A DNA stretch of 64,000 bases, from the NCBI GenBank assembly GCA_964520655.1, contig CAZFNI010000005.1, positions 1 through 64,000 of the forward strand. The letters run 5' to 3'. A model generated the notes under the pieces. That model worked only from the letters and a program-made list of their open reading frames with translations. It searched no databases and was not told where the DNA came from. Below, in pieces: positions 52,004-59,887 of the stretch. The position numbers and the translations under genes were made by a program. This DNA comes from JACQQW01 sp964520655 (lineage in GTDB: Bacteria; Omnitrophota; Gorgyraeia; Zapsychrales; Fredricksoniimonadaceae). The first letter of the stretch is position 1. Each line of letters starts with the position of its first letter.

Positions 52004-53868
52004 AAAAGATAATCATTGTTATACTTGCTGCAATATTGTGGCTAACACCAGCCCAGGCTGAGGATATCCCCAAACCCTTAAGGTCCTATGAGCTGTTCAA
52101 ACATATTCCCGTATTGGATGCGGGAAGGATCAAGCCGTTAGATACATTTGCTCGAAATATTCTGTTGCAATTCTCTGGTAAGGATACGTATGATCGTCGT
52201 CCTGCGATCGAATGGTTTGCCAGGCTGTTGTTTGCTCCTGGAGCAGTTAAGGATGATAAGGTATTCTTGATCAATAATCCGGATATTGCCACGGCATTGG
52301 GAATTGAACCGGATACGCATCGCCGTTACTCTTTTGCCCAGCTGCAAAAGTCTGCTGGGAAATTATTTGGTCTTGCGGATGCCGCTCGTCATATCGAACA
52401 AAAGCAGCGCAGCATTGTGGAGGCAGAACTTATTCGCGTCTATGACAATTTGGAAGCCTATGCTGGACTCACGGAAGTGATGGCTTTTTCTTTTCCGCAT
52501 GATGATTTTACAGTACAGTCGTCAGATTCGATCAGATCATTTAATTATCCTTCGGAGATCACTCAATTAAGTTTTTTGGATGTAGCGCTTCACGCCAAAG
52601 AGCTTCACGATCAGACATCGTCGCTTGTGAACAAAACTGAAGCTTCACTCACGGCCAGCGATAAAGATCTGATGAAATTGTTGCGTAGTTTTGTCAGTTG
52701 GTCGTCCATGGGCAGCAGCTCTTCGTTCGCTTTGATCCCTCATTCAGAGCATCCAGCTGTATGGATAAGCCCTTTTGAAGCTATCCTTAAAGACTTCAAA
52801 AGCGACGAGACCAAATCGATGCTCAGTCTATGGCAGAACATGGCCGCTGCTTTTTGGAACGGCGATCAGGTCCAATTTGATATTGAAATCAGGCGTTACC
52901 TGGAAATTGTCGCGCATCGCTTAGACGTCAAAGATCAGAAAAAGCTTGATACTTTTTCATTGGAGATCGCGTATCATCGATTAATGCCATTCTTATGGGC
53001 CAGGATATTTTATATTTTGGCATTTATATGTTTTGTAGCTTCATTGATTTCTACCTCAAGATGGTGGTATACCAGTGCTTTTGCGTTGATCGTTCTTGGT
53101 TTTCTGCCGCATTTCGCTGCCCTAGTTGCGCGTATCATCATCATGGCCAGGCCCCCAGTCACAAGCCTGTATGAGACGTTTATTTTTTGCGCATGCATCT
53201 GTGTTGCTTTGGGGATCTGGATCGAGCGTGTCAATAAACAATGGATGGGGATCTTAGTTGCTGCTATCAGCGGCAGTGCATTTTTATTCATTGCTTCCCG
53301 ATATAGTTCTGAAGGCGATACCATGCAAATGCTTGTTGCCGTGCTCAACTCTAATTTTTGGCTGGCGACCCATGTCACAACGATCACGATGGGCTATGCG
53401 GCAACATGTGTCGCTGGTGTTTTAGGACACATTTGGCTGATCCAGGCCTGCTTTAAAAGAGAGAAAGAAGTCTTAAAGAATACCTATCAGGTCATGATGA
53501 TCATTCTGGGGATATCGTTAGCATTGACATTCTTAGGGACGAATCTTGGTGGTATTTGGGCGGATCAAAGCTGGGGCCGGTTTTGGGGATGGGATCCAAA
53601 AGAAAATGGTGCGCTGATGATCGTACTTTGGACAGCGATGCTGTTCCATTTTAAGATCGCAAAAATGATAGGGCCTTTAGGAATGGCCGTTGGGGTATCG
53701 TTAGGAGTTGTGGTTGTCATGTGGGCCTGGTTTGGTGTTAATTTACTCAGTATTGGCCTTCATTCCTATGGTTTTACTTCAGGGATCGCTAATGCACTAT
53801 TATTGTACTTGATCATTGAGATCATTTTCCTTGGGGTGACATCCTATTTTGCCAAAAAAAATGCTTAG
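52000..53868 (+). CDS. ccsA: Cytochrome c assembly protein CcsA/ResC with N-terminal periplasmic domain
   Basis: The 622-residue protein begins with a signal peptide (IIIVILAAILWLTPAQAE) and a periplasmic domain of about 300 residues, then about eight transmembrane helices from residue 328. The tryptophan-rich heme-handling motif WGRFWGWDPKENGAL is near residue 530, with external histidines such as ATHVTTITMGYA and GLHSYGFTSG flanking it. CcsA with ResB exports heme and attaches it to CxxCH motifs of c-type cytochromes. It overlaps resB by ATGA and moeA by 8 bp. Confidence 0.9.
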   Translation: MKKIIIVILAAILWLTPAQAEDIPKPLRSYELFKHIPVLDAGRIKPLDTFARNILLQFSGKDTYDRRPAIEWFARLLFAPGAVKDDKVFLINNPDIATALGIEPDTHRRYSFAQLQKSAGKLFGLADAARHIEQKQRSIVEAELIRVYDNLEAYAGLTEVMAFSFPHDDFTVQSSDSIRSFNYPSEITQLSFLDVALHAKELHDQTSSLVNKTEASLTASDKDLMKLLRSFVSWSSMGSSSSFALIPHSEHPAVWISPFEAILKDFKSDETKSMLSLWQNMAAAFWNGDQVQFDIEIRRYLEIVAHRLDVKDQKKLDTFSLEIAYHRLMPFLWARIFYILAFICFVASLISTSRWWYTSAFALIVLGFLPHFAALVARIIIMARPPVTSLYETFIFCACICVALGIWIERVNKQWMGILVAAISGSAFLFIASRYSSEGDTMQMLVAVLNSNFWLATHVTTITMGYAATCVAGVLGHIWLIQACFKREKEVLKNTYQVMMIILGISLALTFLGTNLGGIWADQSWGRFWGWDPKENGALMIVLWTAMLFHFKIAKMIGPLGMAVGVSLGVVVVMWAWFGVNLLSIGLHSYGFTSGIANALLLYLIIEIIFLGVTSYFAKKNA

Positions 53869-55015
53869 TGTACAAAAAGCCTTCCGGATCGTTTTACGTC
53901 ATTCTCGATTGACGCGTGACATAGCCTGCCCATTAGAAGATTCCGTTGGAAAGATCTTGAGAGAAAACATCTATGCGGATCGACCGTATCCGCCATTTGA
54001 TAAAGCCTTAATGGACGGCATTGCCATTTCCTATAAAAGCTGGAAGGCGGGAGTGCGGTCGTTTCGTATCGAAAATATCATCCCTGCTGGTGTTCCCTTA
54101 AAACATTTAAATGATCCGGCATGTTGTGTAAAGATCATGACAGGAGCGGTTGTTCCGCGTGAGGTGGATTGCATTATTCCCATTGAACGTGTCAAGATAA
54201 AGAATGATACTGCTTATATTCTGGATCAGGAAATTCATCCGGGTCAATATATTCGTCGTCAGGGTATGGATATTGAAAAAGGTGGGATGATCTTAAAAAA
54301 GGGGATAAAGATCTCACCGGCTCATGTCGGCGCTATTGCTTCTGTTGGCAAAAGATCGATCAAAGTATCAAAGAGCATACGCATCATGCTTGTGGTAACG
54401 GGAGATGAATTAGTGGATGTTGGAGTCCCCATCAGATCATTTCAAACACGCTTTTCCAATGCTTATGCGTTAAGCGCGGCGCTGGAAAGTACGGCTTTGG
54501 CTGTTGTTGATTTTGCTCATGTGAATGATGATATCCGGGATTTACGGGTATATTTGAAAAGATCATTAGAAGAATATGATCTGGTTGTTCTCAGCGGCGG
54601 GGTATCGAAAGGGGATTATGATCATATCCCTTCTGTTCTAAAAGATTTAGAAGTCAAAGCAGTATTTCACGGCGTCAACCAAAAACCGGGAAAGCCTTTG
54701 TGGTTTGGTATCTCAAAGGACAAAAGGCCTGTTTTTGCCTTGCCCGGTAATCCTGTGTCATCACTGTTATGCGCGTATCGTTACATTATTCCGTTTTTAT
54801 ATTCAATGGCAGGAGGTGAATATCTTCAATGCTTCCTGAATTTGGACCTAAAAATTCCATCTCATGGAACGATCTTTTTGCCTGTTGCCAAGGGCAAGGT
54901 TCTTCAACACGGTGGTTCCGGGGATATTGTTTCGTGGGCTCACGCAGAAGGATTTATCGAATATGATCAACAAGACAGCTCCACTTTACGGCCTTATTTT
55001 AGCTGGCGGATATAG
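53861..55015 (+). CDS. moeA: Molybdopterin molybdenumtransferase MoeA
   Basis: MoeA inserts molybdate into adenylated molybdopterin. From the ATG at 53861 it has 384 residues (usual about 400). Recognisable parts are DRPYPPFDKALMDGIAI, VKIMTGAVVPREVDCIIP, TGDELVDVG, the MPT-binding LSGGVSKGDYDHIPSVL and KPLWFGI/ALPGNPVSSLL. It indicates that the cell makes molybdenum or tungsten cofactor. The other moa genes are not in the window. The start is preferred over a TTG four codons earlier. Confidence 0.94.
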   Translation: MLSVQKAFRIVLRHSRLTRDIACPLEDSVGKILRENIYADRPYPPFDKALMDGIAISYKSWKAGVRSFRIENIIPAGVPLKHLNDPACCVKIMTGAVVPREVDCIIPIERVKIKNDTAYILDQEIHPGQYIRRQGMDIEKGGMILKKGIKISPAHVGAIASVGKRSIKVSKSIRIMLVVTGDELVDVGVPIRSFQTRFSNAYALSAALESTALAVVDFAHVNDDIRDLRVYLKRSLEEYDLVVLSGGVSKGDYDHIPSVLKDLEVKAVFHGVNQKPGKPLWFGISKDKRPVFALPGNPVSSLLCAYRYIIPFLYSMAGGEYLQCFLNLDLKIPSHGTIFLPVAKGKVLQHGGSGDIVSWAHAEGFIEYDQQDSSTLRPYFSWRI

Positions 55016-55553
55016 CAAGCGGATGGGGCAAGATAAAGCCCTGATCGACTTCCACGGTAAGCCCCAGGTAAACTATTGTTTTGACCTTGTATCAAAATTT
55101 TGTGAGCAGGTTTTTGTATCTGTTCGTGCTGACCAAAGGTATTTTAATTTACCGCTGCTCAAAGACCGCGAGCAATATGCCAATCACGGCCCATTAGGGG
55201 GGATACTTTCCGCAATGGGGAGTTATCCGGATGTTTCGTGGCTAGTACTGGCTTGCGATTTACCATTAGTTGAAGAAAAGACCATTCGATTCCTTATTGC
55301 TCATCGAGAGGCATCAAAGATCGCTACAGCGTTTAAGAGCTCTGGGGATCAATTGCCTGAACCTTTATGTGCTGTTTGGGAGTCACATGGCTTCAATGAG
55401 TTATTGGAAAGCTTTACAAAGGGGATCTTTTGTCCGCGAAAGATCCTGATCAATTCCAATGCGAATCTATTAACCTTGCCTGATGATCGATGGCTGCGTA
55501 ATTTTAATTCTCCAACTGATCTAGATCATTTCTCCAGGGAAACGTTTTCTTAA
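54963..55553 (+). CDS. mobA: Molybdenum cofactor guanylyltransferase MobA
   Basis: MobA transfers GMP to molybdopterin to make the dinucleotide cofactor used by the DMSO-reductase family. The 196-residue protein opens with LILAGGYSKRMGQDKAL (nucleotidyltransferase signature), and has GPLGGILSAMGS and LACDLPLVEEKTI. The start at 54963 is chosen because the homologous domain begins there; it overlaps moeA by 53 bp. With MoeA it suggests molybdopterin-dinucleotide oxidoreductases elsewhere in the genome. Confidence 0.92.
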   Translation: MINKTAPLYGLILAGGYSKRMGQDKALIDFHGKPQVNYCFDLVSKFCEQVFVSVRADQRYFNLPLLKDREQYANHGPLGGILSAMGSYPDVSWLVLACDLPLVEEKTIRFLIAHREASKIATAFKSSGDQLPEPLCAVWESHGFNELLESFTKGIFCPRKILINSNANLLTLPDDRWLRNFNSPTDLDHFSRETFS

Positions 55554-55568
55554 AAGTTTGATATTCAA

Positions 55569-55596
55569 TTGAAATGGGTTAGGGTTCGGGTATACT
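55569..55596 (+). promoter_or_regulatory. Promoter upstream of the response regulator
   Basis: TTGAAA (55569-55574) and TATACT (55591-55596) are 16 bp apart, matching 5 of 6 positions each. The expected start is near 55603, giving a 40-nt leader, in contrast to the leaderless promoters elsewhere in this block. The start codon at 55643 has only weak GAAAGTGA upstream. Confidence 0.6.
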
Positions 55597-55642
55597 TGAA
55601 ATAGGACATTTTTGTGGAAGTGCCCCAGAAAGTGACATAAGC

Positions 55643-56443
55643 ATGTACCGGATCTTGATCGTTGATGATGAGCATGATGTGGTTGACCTGACCCGTAAGC
55701 GTTTGATCAAAGACGGCTATGAGGTCTATCCCGCCTATAATGGCCAAGAAGCCTATCAATTGACTGTTAAATATGTGCCCGATCTGATCATCTCTGATGT
55801 ATTAATGCCTGTCATGAATGGTTTTGAATTCTGCAAAGCGGTCAGAGATAACGAAAAGACGAGAGATATCCCCATTATCATCATGACTGGAAACCGTTCG
55901 GACATGCAGGATGCTTTTTTATTCCTGGGGATAAAGGATATTCTGCATAAGCCTTTCAACCTTGATCAGCTTGAAGAAAAGATCAAGCAGCATTTGGGTT
56001 TGGCAAAACAGCTGCACACACAAAAAACAAAATTATTATTTCACTGTGTGCGTTCCGCCAAGATGGCTGCGACTAAGGCTGTTATTGAATCCATTCCTCA
56101 ATGGCTTCCCAAATTTGTCACCTCGGGAGCGGAATTGATCGCTCGTGCAAAAGAATTCCAACCGGAAGTGGTGGTGGTTGATCTATTCATGAACGATATG
56201 CCGGTTGATGAGGCATTATTATGTTTAAAAGCGATCCCTCAATTAAAAGATTCCCAGATCGTCACGTATTACAGCCCGATCGCGGAGGGGGATGAATATA
56301 TTATCCAGGCGCGCATGATCGAGATCCAGTATCTTAAGGCGGCAACTGCTGCTGCCGGTGCCAAAGAATATTTAGGCCCTTTGAACAACCCCGCTAATTT
56401 TGTTGCCTTATTTGACGACTACCGCAAAGACTATGCTGTCTAG
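55643..56443 (+). CDS. Response regulator with two receiver-like domains
   Basis: 266 residues. The first receiver (1-120) has the full phosphorylation site: D8/D9, phosphoacceptor D52 in DLIISDVLMPVMNGFE, T82 and K103 in LHKPF. The second (about 128-262) keeps a D at 180 in EVVVVDLFMNDMP but its N-terminal acidic pair is replaced by HCVRS, so it is probably a pseudo-receiver. There is no DNA-binding or enzymatic output domain, so it may act by protein interaction. No histidine kinase adjoins. It begins a new transcription unit before hemA. Confidence 0.87.
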   Translation: MYRILIVDDEHDVVDLTRKRLIKDGYEVYPAYNGQEAYQLTVKYVPDLIISDVLMPVMNGFEFCKAVRDNEKTRDIPIIIMTGNRSDMQDAFLFLGIKDILHKPFNLDQLEEKIKQHLGLAKQLHTQKTKLLFHCVRSAKMAATKAVIESIPQWLPKFVTSGAELIARAKEFQPEVVVVDLFMNDMPVDEALLCLKAIPQLKDSQIVTYYSPIAEGDEYIIQARMIEIQYLKAATAAAGAKEYLGPLNNPANFVALFDDYRKDYAV

Positions 56444-56454
56444 GCAGGTGCCCC

Positions 56455-57516
56455 ATGATCATCGTAGGTCTTAACCATAAAACAGCTCCGATCGAAATAA
56501 GAGAAAAGTTTTTTTTAAACCCCACTGAAGCAGATTTGTTGCTGTTGGAATTGAAAAATAATCCCGCGATCAGTGAGGCGTTTGTTCTTTCGACGTGCAA
56601 TCGCGTCGAAGTGTACCTTAAATCTATCCATCGTGATCTGCCAAAAGATTTTGTCCTGCAGTTGATATCAAAAGTCAAAAAAACGCAGCTGCCTGCTGAA
56701 TTGCTACAGCATCTGTATTTTTATGAAGGGCAGGACGCTGTTGAACATTTATTAAAAGTGACCAGCGGACTGGATTCACTGGTCATTGGTGAAAAGCAAA
56801 TATTAGGCCAAGTCAAGAATGCGGTGGAAAGAGCAAGAGAATTAGGAACGATCTCACGATATTTTAATATTTTGACGAACATCGCTATCAGGGCAGGGAA
56901 AAAATCACAGCAAGAAACCAATATTTCTTTTGGCGGCTCTTCTATCAGCTGGGCAGCGATCGCGATGGCAGAGCAGCTATTGGGAGATCTGGCGGGGAAA
57001 TGTGTTCTGGTCATTGGTGCGGGTAAAATGGGGGAGCTGGCATTAAGGAATTTAAATGACAAGGGCGTCGGCAAACTTTATTTGATGAACCGCAACGGAG
57101 AGAAGGCGGAACGTTTAGCGAAAGAATACAATGGGGTTCCGGCCTCATTCTGGGACATACAAAAACTATTGTTGGAGATCGATCTGTGTATTTGTTCAGT
57201 GGGAGCGCCGCACCATATCCTGGAAAGTTCCAATCTTAGTAAGCTTCTTCCAAAACGAGAAGGAAAGGAGCTAGTGTTCATTGATATTTCCATGCCGCGC
57301 AACATTGACCCGGACATAGGACTGCTGCCTTCTGTTAAGTTGAGATCGATCGATGATTTATCTGAGGTGGTTAACGAAAATTTAAAAAAGAGACAGGGCT
57401 CTGTCGGCGATGTTCATTCGATCATCCGGCAGAAAATGCTGGAATTTGAAATTAAGCTTGAAAAGCTAAAAGCATTGAACAATTCCGATTTCTTTGAACC
57501 CAAAGAGAATAAATAA
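56455..57516 (+). CDS. hemA: Glutamyl-tRNA reductase, short form
   Basis: HemA reduces glutamyl-tRNA with NADPH to glutamate-1-semialdehyde, starting the C5 route to heme. The catalytic domain is intact: VGLNHKTAPIEIREK, nucleophile C48 in LSTCNRVEVY, and the NADPH domain with VLVIGAGKMGELAL. The chain ends at 353 residues, shortly after the spinal helix (IIRQKMLEFEIKLEKL); the C-terminal dimerisation domain of about 80-100 residues found in usual 410-430 residue enzymes is missing. Downstream atpI starts 3 bp later, so nothing else encodes it. Confidence 0.93.
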   Translation: MIIVGLNHKTAPIEIREKFFLNPTEADLLLLELKNNPAISEAFVLSTCNRVEVYLKSIHRDLPKDFVLQLISKVKKTQLPAELLQHLYFYEGQDAVEHLLKVTSGLDSLVIGEKQILGQVKNAVERARELGTISRYFNILTNIAIRAGKKSQQETNISFGGSSISWAAIAMAEQLLGDLAGKCVLVIGAGKMGELALRNLNDKGVGKLYLMNRNGEKAERLAKEYNGVPASFWDIQKLLLEIDLCICSVGAPHHILESSNLSKLLPKREGKELVFIDISMPRNIDPDIGLLPSVKLRSIDDLSEVVNENLKKRQGSVGDVHSIIRQKMLEFEIKLEKLKALNNSDFFEPKENK

Positions 57517-57519
57517 CTT

Positions 57520-57684
57520 ATGAAAGATATTGGCTGGACAATCCTGGCTGAATTCCTATTTCTATTTTTTGCAGGTTATTTTATGGATCAGCATTGGGGA
57601 ACTGGGTGTGTTTGGACGTTGACCGGTATTGGCCTGGCTTTTGTGATGATCGGATATGAGATCTGGAAGTTAACCAAGAAATAA
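57520..57684 (+). CDS. atpI: AtpI-like small membrane protein
   Basis: A 54-residue protein with two transmembrane helices and a short loop containing GYFMDQHWGT, characteristic of the AtpI/AtpZ-type assembly factor encoded before F0 genes. The helices are about residues 5-21 and 29-48. AtpI helps assemble the c ring. Its ATG is 3 bp after the hemA stop; atpB follows after 46 bp that contain a promoter-like sequence. Confidence 0.8.
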   Translation: MKDIGWTILAEFLFLFFAGYFMDQHWGTGCVWTLTGIGLAFVMIGYEIWKLTKK

Positions 57685-57694
57685 ACATATTTGC

Positions 57695-57723
57695 TTGATT
57701 CTCCAAAGGATATAAATTACTAT
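57695..57723 (+). promoter_or_regulatory. Possible promoter immediately before atpB
   Basis: TTGATT (57695-57700) and TACTAT (57718-57723) are 17 bp apart, 4 of 6 matches each. The -10 box ends 7 nt before the atpB ATG, which has no Shine-Dalgarno sequence, so the transcript could be leaderless. TATAAA at 57711 is a weaker alternative. Confidence 0.4.
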
Positions 57724-57730
57724 ATCTGCC

Positions 57731-58510
57731 ATGCAAGCTTCAGGCCACGCAGAACCTTTTCTGTTAGACCAATACGTGATTCATCATATCCAGGATTCAA
57801 AAGAGTGGCATTTACCATTCTTAGAGCCTATTCATTTGCCTGGATTCTTGTCCATGCATTCTCTTATGTTGATTTTTTGCATGGGACTGCTGATATATTT
57901 ATTTTGTTTTGCCTACCGAAAGAATGACCGCGTTCCTACAGGTGTAACCAATTTATTAGAGTCATTCGTGCAGTTTGTCCGTGATGAGATCGCGATCCCC
58001 TCACTGGGGCATGAAGATGGGATAAAATTGACCCCACTTTTTTGCACACTGTTTTTCTTTATCCTGGGCCTGAATATCATTGGTCAGATCCCCTTGTTTG
58101 CCGCGGCAACAGCCAATATCAGCGTGACAGCCCCGCTGGCATTGATCGTATTTTATATCATGACTGTAGGGGCCATACAAAAGAATGGTTTTGGCGGATT
58201 TTTGAAGGCTTTTGTCCCTTCAGGCGTTCCCAAATTGATCTTGCTACTGATCGTCCCGTTAGAAGTGCTGGGCTTATTCATTAAAACATTTGCCTTGATG
58301 ATCCGCTTGTTTGCCAATATGCTGGCAGGTCACATGGTTGTTTCGTCATTATTAGGATTGGTAGTGCTGTTTGGGGCTTGGGCGACCCCTGCGATCGCCT
58401 TGGCGGTAGGTATATCGTTACTTGAAGTCCTGGTTGTTTTTTTGCAGGCGTATATTTTTGTTTTATTGTCAGCGGTGTTTATCGGACAGATCCATCATCC
58501 GGAACATTAA
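57731..58510 (+). CDS. atpB: ATP synthase subunit a
   Basis: Subunit a provides the ion half-channels beside the c ring. The 259-residue protein has about five to six transmembrane helices and the essential arginine R192 in LMIRLFANMLAGHMV. The N-terminal 40 residues are soluble. It is first of the F0 genes; atpE follows after 31 bp. Start at 57731 is the only ATG giving the usual N-terminus. Confidence 0.95.
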   Translation: MQASGHAEPFLLDQYVIHHIQDSKEWHLPFLEPIHLPGFLSMHSLMLIFCMGLLIYLFCFAYRKNDRVPTGVTNLLESFVQFVRDEIAIPSLGHEDGIKLTPLFCTLFFFILGLNIIGQIPLFAAATANISVTAPLALIVFYIMTVGAIQKNGFGGFLKAFVPSGVPKLILLLIVPLEVLGLFIKTFALMIRLFANMLAGHMVVSSLLGLVVLFGAWATPAIALAVGISLLEVLVVFLQAYIFVLLSAVFIGQIHHPEH

Positions 58511-58541
58511 TCATTCAACATCCTAAAAGAAAGGGTTCTTC

Positions 58542-58778
58542 ATGCAAACAATTGAAATTTCACATTTAGCTAACTTTTTAGTTGGGATCGGTTTTGGCCT
58601 GTGCGCGATCGGTGCGGGTATTGGTGTCGGCCAGATCGTTGCCGCGGCTCTAAACGGCATTGCGCGTCAGCCGGAGCAGGCCGGGAAGATCCAAACGGTC
58701 ATGTTCATCGGTGCAGCCCTTGTTGAAGGTGTTGCGTTGTTGTGTGCCGTATTTTGTTTCTTGGCTCTGCAAAAATAA
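58542..58778 (+). CDS. atpE: ATP synthase subunit c
   Basis: A 78-residue hairpin forming the rotor ring. The ion-binding carboxylate is E62 in helix 2 (GAALVEGVALL). The helix-1 Q31 in GIGVGQIVAA is present as in sodium-binding rings, but the residue after E62 is glycine, not serine or threonine, so the full sodium signature is absent and proton coupling is more likely. ARQPEQAGKI is the conserved polar loop contacting gamma and epsilon. Confidence 0.95.
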   Translation: MQTIEISHLANFLVGIGFGLCAIGAGIGVGQIVAAALNGIARQPEQAGKIQTVMFIGAALVEGVALLCAVFCFLALQK

Positions 58779-58789
58779 AGGATCCAATT

Positions 58790-59317
58790 ATGGAGAATAC
58801 TTCAGTTGAAGCAAAAGTTGCTGCTTCATCCGGCGGTAATTTTTTAAGTCCAGAGCTTTCCATGATGCTCTTGACCTGGCTGACCTTTTTTATTTTGCTG
58901 GCTATTTTAAAGAAATTCGCTTTTAAGCCGATACTGGAAACCCTGCAGAAACGAGAGGATTTTATCCGTAAGTCATTAGATGACGCGGATAAAGCCAAGC
59001 AACAGTTGGCTCAAATAGATCTTGAAAAAACCCAGATCATCAATACAGCCAAGGCTCAGGCAGCCAGCATCATTGATGAAGCGCGCAAAGCTGCGACTGT
59101 GATTGCTCATGAAACAGAGAATAAAGCTAGGACCAATGCTCAGGAGATGCTGACGAATGCCCAATCCCAGATCGAGGGAGAACGGCAAAAGGTACGTTTG
59201 GCTTTAAGGAAGGAAAGTGTTGACGTGGCCATACAGCTGGCTGGAAAGATCCTTAAGGAAAATACGGATACTGACAAGAACAGACGGCTTGTACAAGAGG
59301 CTGTTAAAGAACTATGA
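58790..59317 (+). CDS. atpF: ATP synthase subunit b
   Basis: Subunit b is the peripheral stalk. The 175-residue protein has one transmembrane helix (about residues 24-42, MMLLTWLTFFILLAIL) and a long charged coiled coil to residue 145. The ATG at 58790, 7 nt after AAAGGA, is chosen; an upstream ATG at 58742 lies inside atpE. Only one b gene is seen, so the stalk is probably a b2 homodimer. Its C-terminus overlaps atpH by ATGA. Confidence 0.93.
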   Translation: MENTSVEAKVAASSGGNFLSPELSMMLLTWLTFFILLAILKKFAFKPILETLQKREDFIRKSLDDADKAKQQLAQIDLEKTQIINTAKAQAASIIDEARKAATVIAHETENKARTNAQEMLTNAQSQIEGERQKVRLALRKESVDVAIQLAGKILKENTDTDKNRRLVQEAVKEL

Positions 59318-59850
59318 GTTCCATTCAGATCTGTCAACGGTATGCGAAAAGCTTATATTCTTTGGCCCAGGATCAAGGGGTTGTTGAAGAGGTTTATGCC
59401 TGTTTACAATCCCTGGGACAGATCATTGAGCAGAGTGCGGACCTGCGGGATTTTTTAGGGAATCCGTTGCTTGCGCAGTCGGAACGCCAAAAAGTCATCG
59501 CAGCGGTTTTTTCTGGAAAAGTCCCTGCGTTGGTAGAAAAATTTTTATATTTTATCAATCAAAAGAACCGCTTAAATCGATTAAGAGGTATCATCGACGC
59601 ATTTGATGCTTTATATCTTCAGGCGCATAATCGGTTGCGTGCTCAGGTTCAGGTCGCTTTACCGCTAGAGCTGTCTGTGAAAGAGCAGATCTTGGCGCAA
59701 TTAAGCAGGAAATATGGTAAGGATGTGCTGGCTTCATGGCAGATCCGCCAGGAGATCTTGGGTGGTTTTCGTATATTGATCGAAGGATATTTGCATGATT
59801 ATAGTTTTACGGATCAATTGAATAAATACCGTCAGGAAGTTTTAGGTTGA
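59314..59850 (+). CDS. atpH: ATP synthase subunit delta
   Basis: Delta joins the peripheral stalk to the top of the alpha/beta hexamer. The 178-residue protein starts QICQRYAKSLYSLAQDQG and has the C-terminal GGFRILIEGYLHDYSFTDQL typical of the OSCP/delta family. Coupled to atpF by ATGA; atpA begins 37 bp later after AGAGGG. Confidence 0.92.
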   Translation: MSSIQICQRYAKSLYSLAQDQGVVEEVYACLQSLGQIIEQSADLRDFLGNPLLAQSERQKVIAAVFSGKVPALVEKFLYFINQKNRLNRLRGIIDAFDALYLQAHNRLRAQVQVALPLELSVKEQILAQLSRKYGKDVLASWQIRQEILGGFRILIEGYLHDYSFTDQLNKYRQEVLG

Positions 59851-59887
59851 CGGTGAAGCTGGTGCATATAACAAAAGAGGGAATACA

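Noticed and set aside
58542..58778. Sodium-binding c ring
   Set aside because: The helix-1 glutamine is present but the residue after the carboxylate is glycine, not serine or threonine, so the full sodium signature is missing; many proton rings also have the glutamine.
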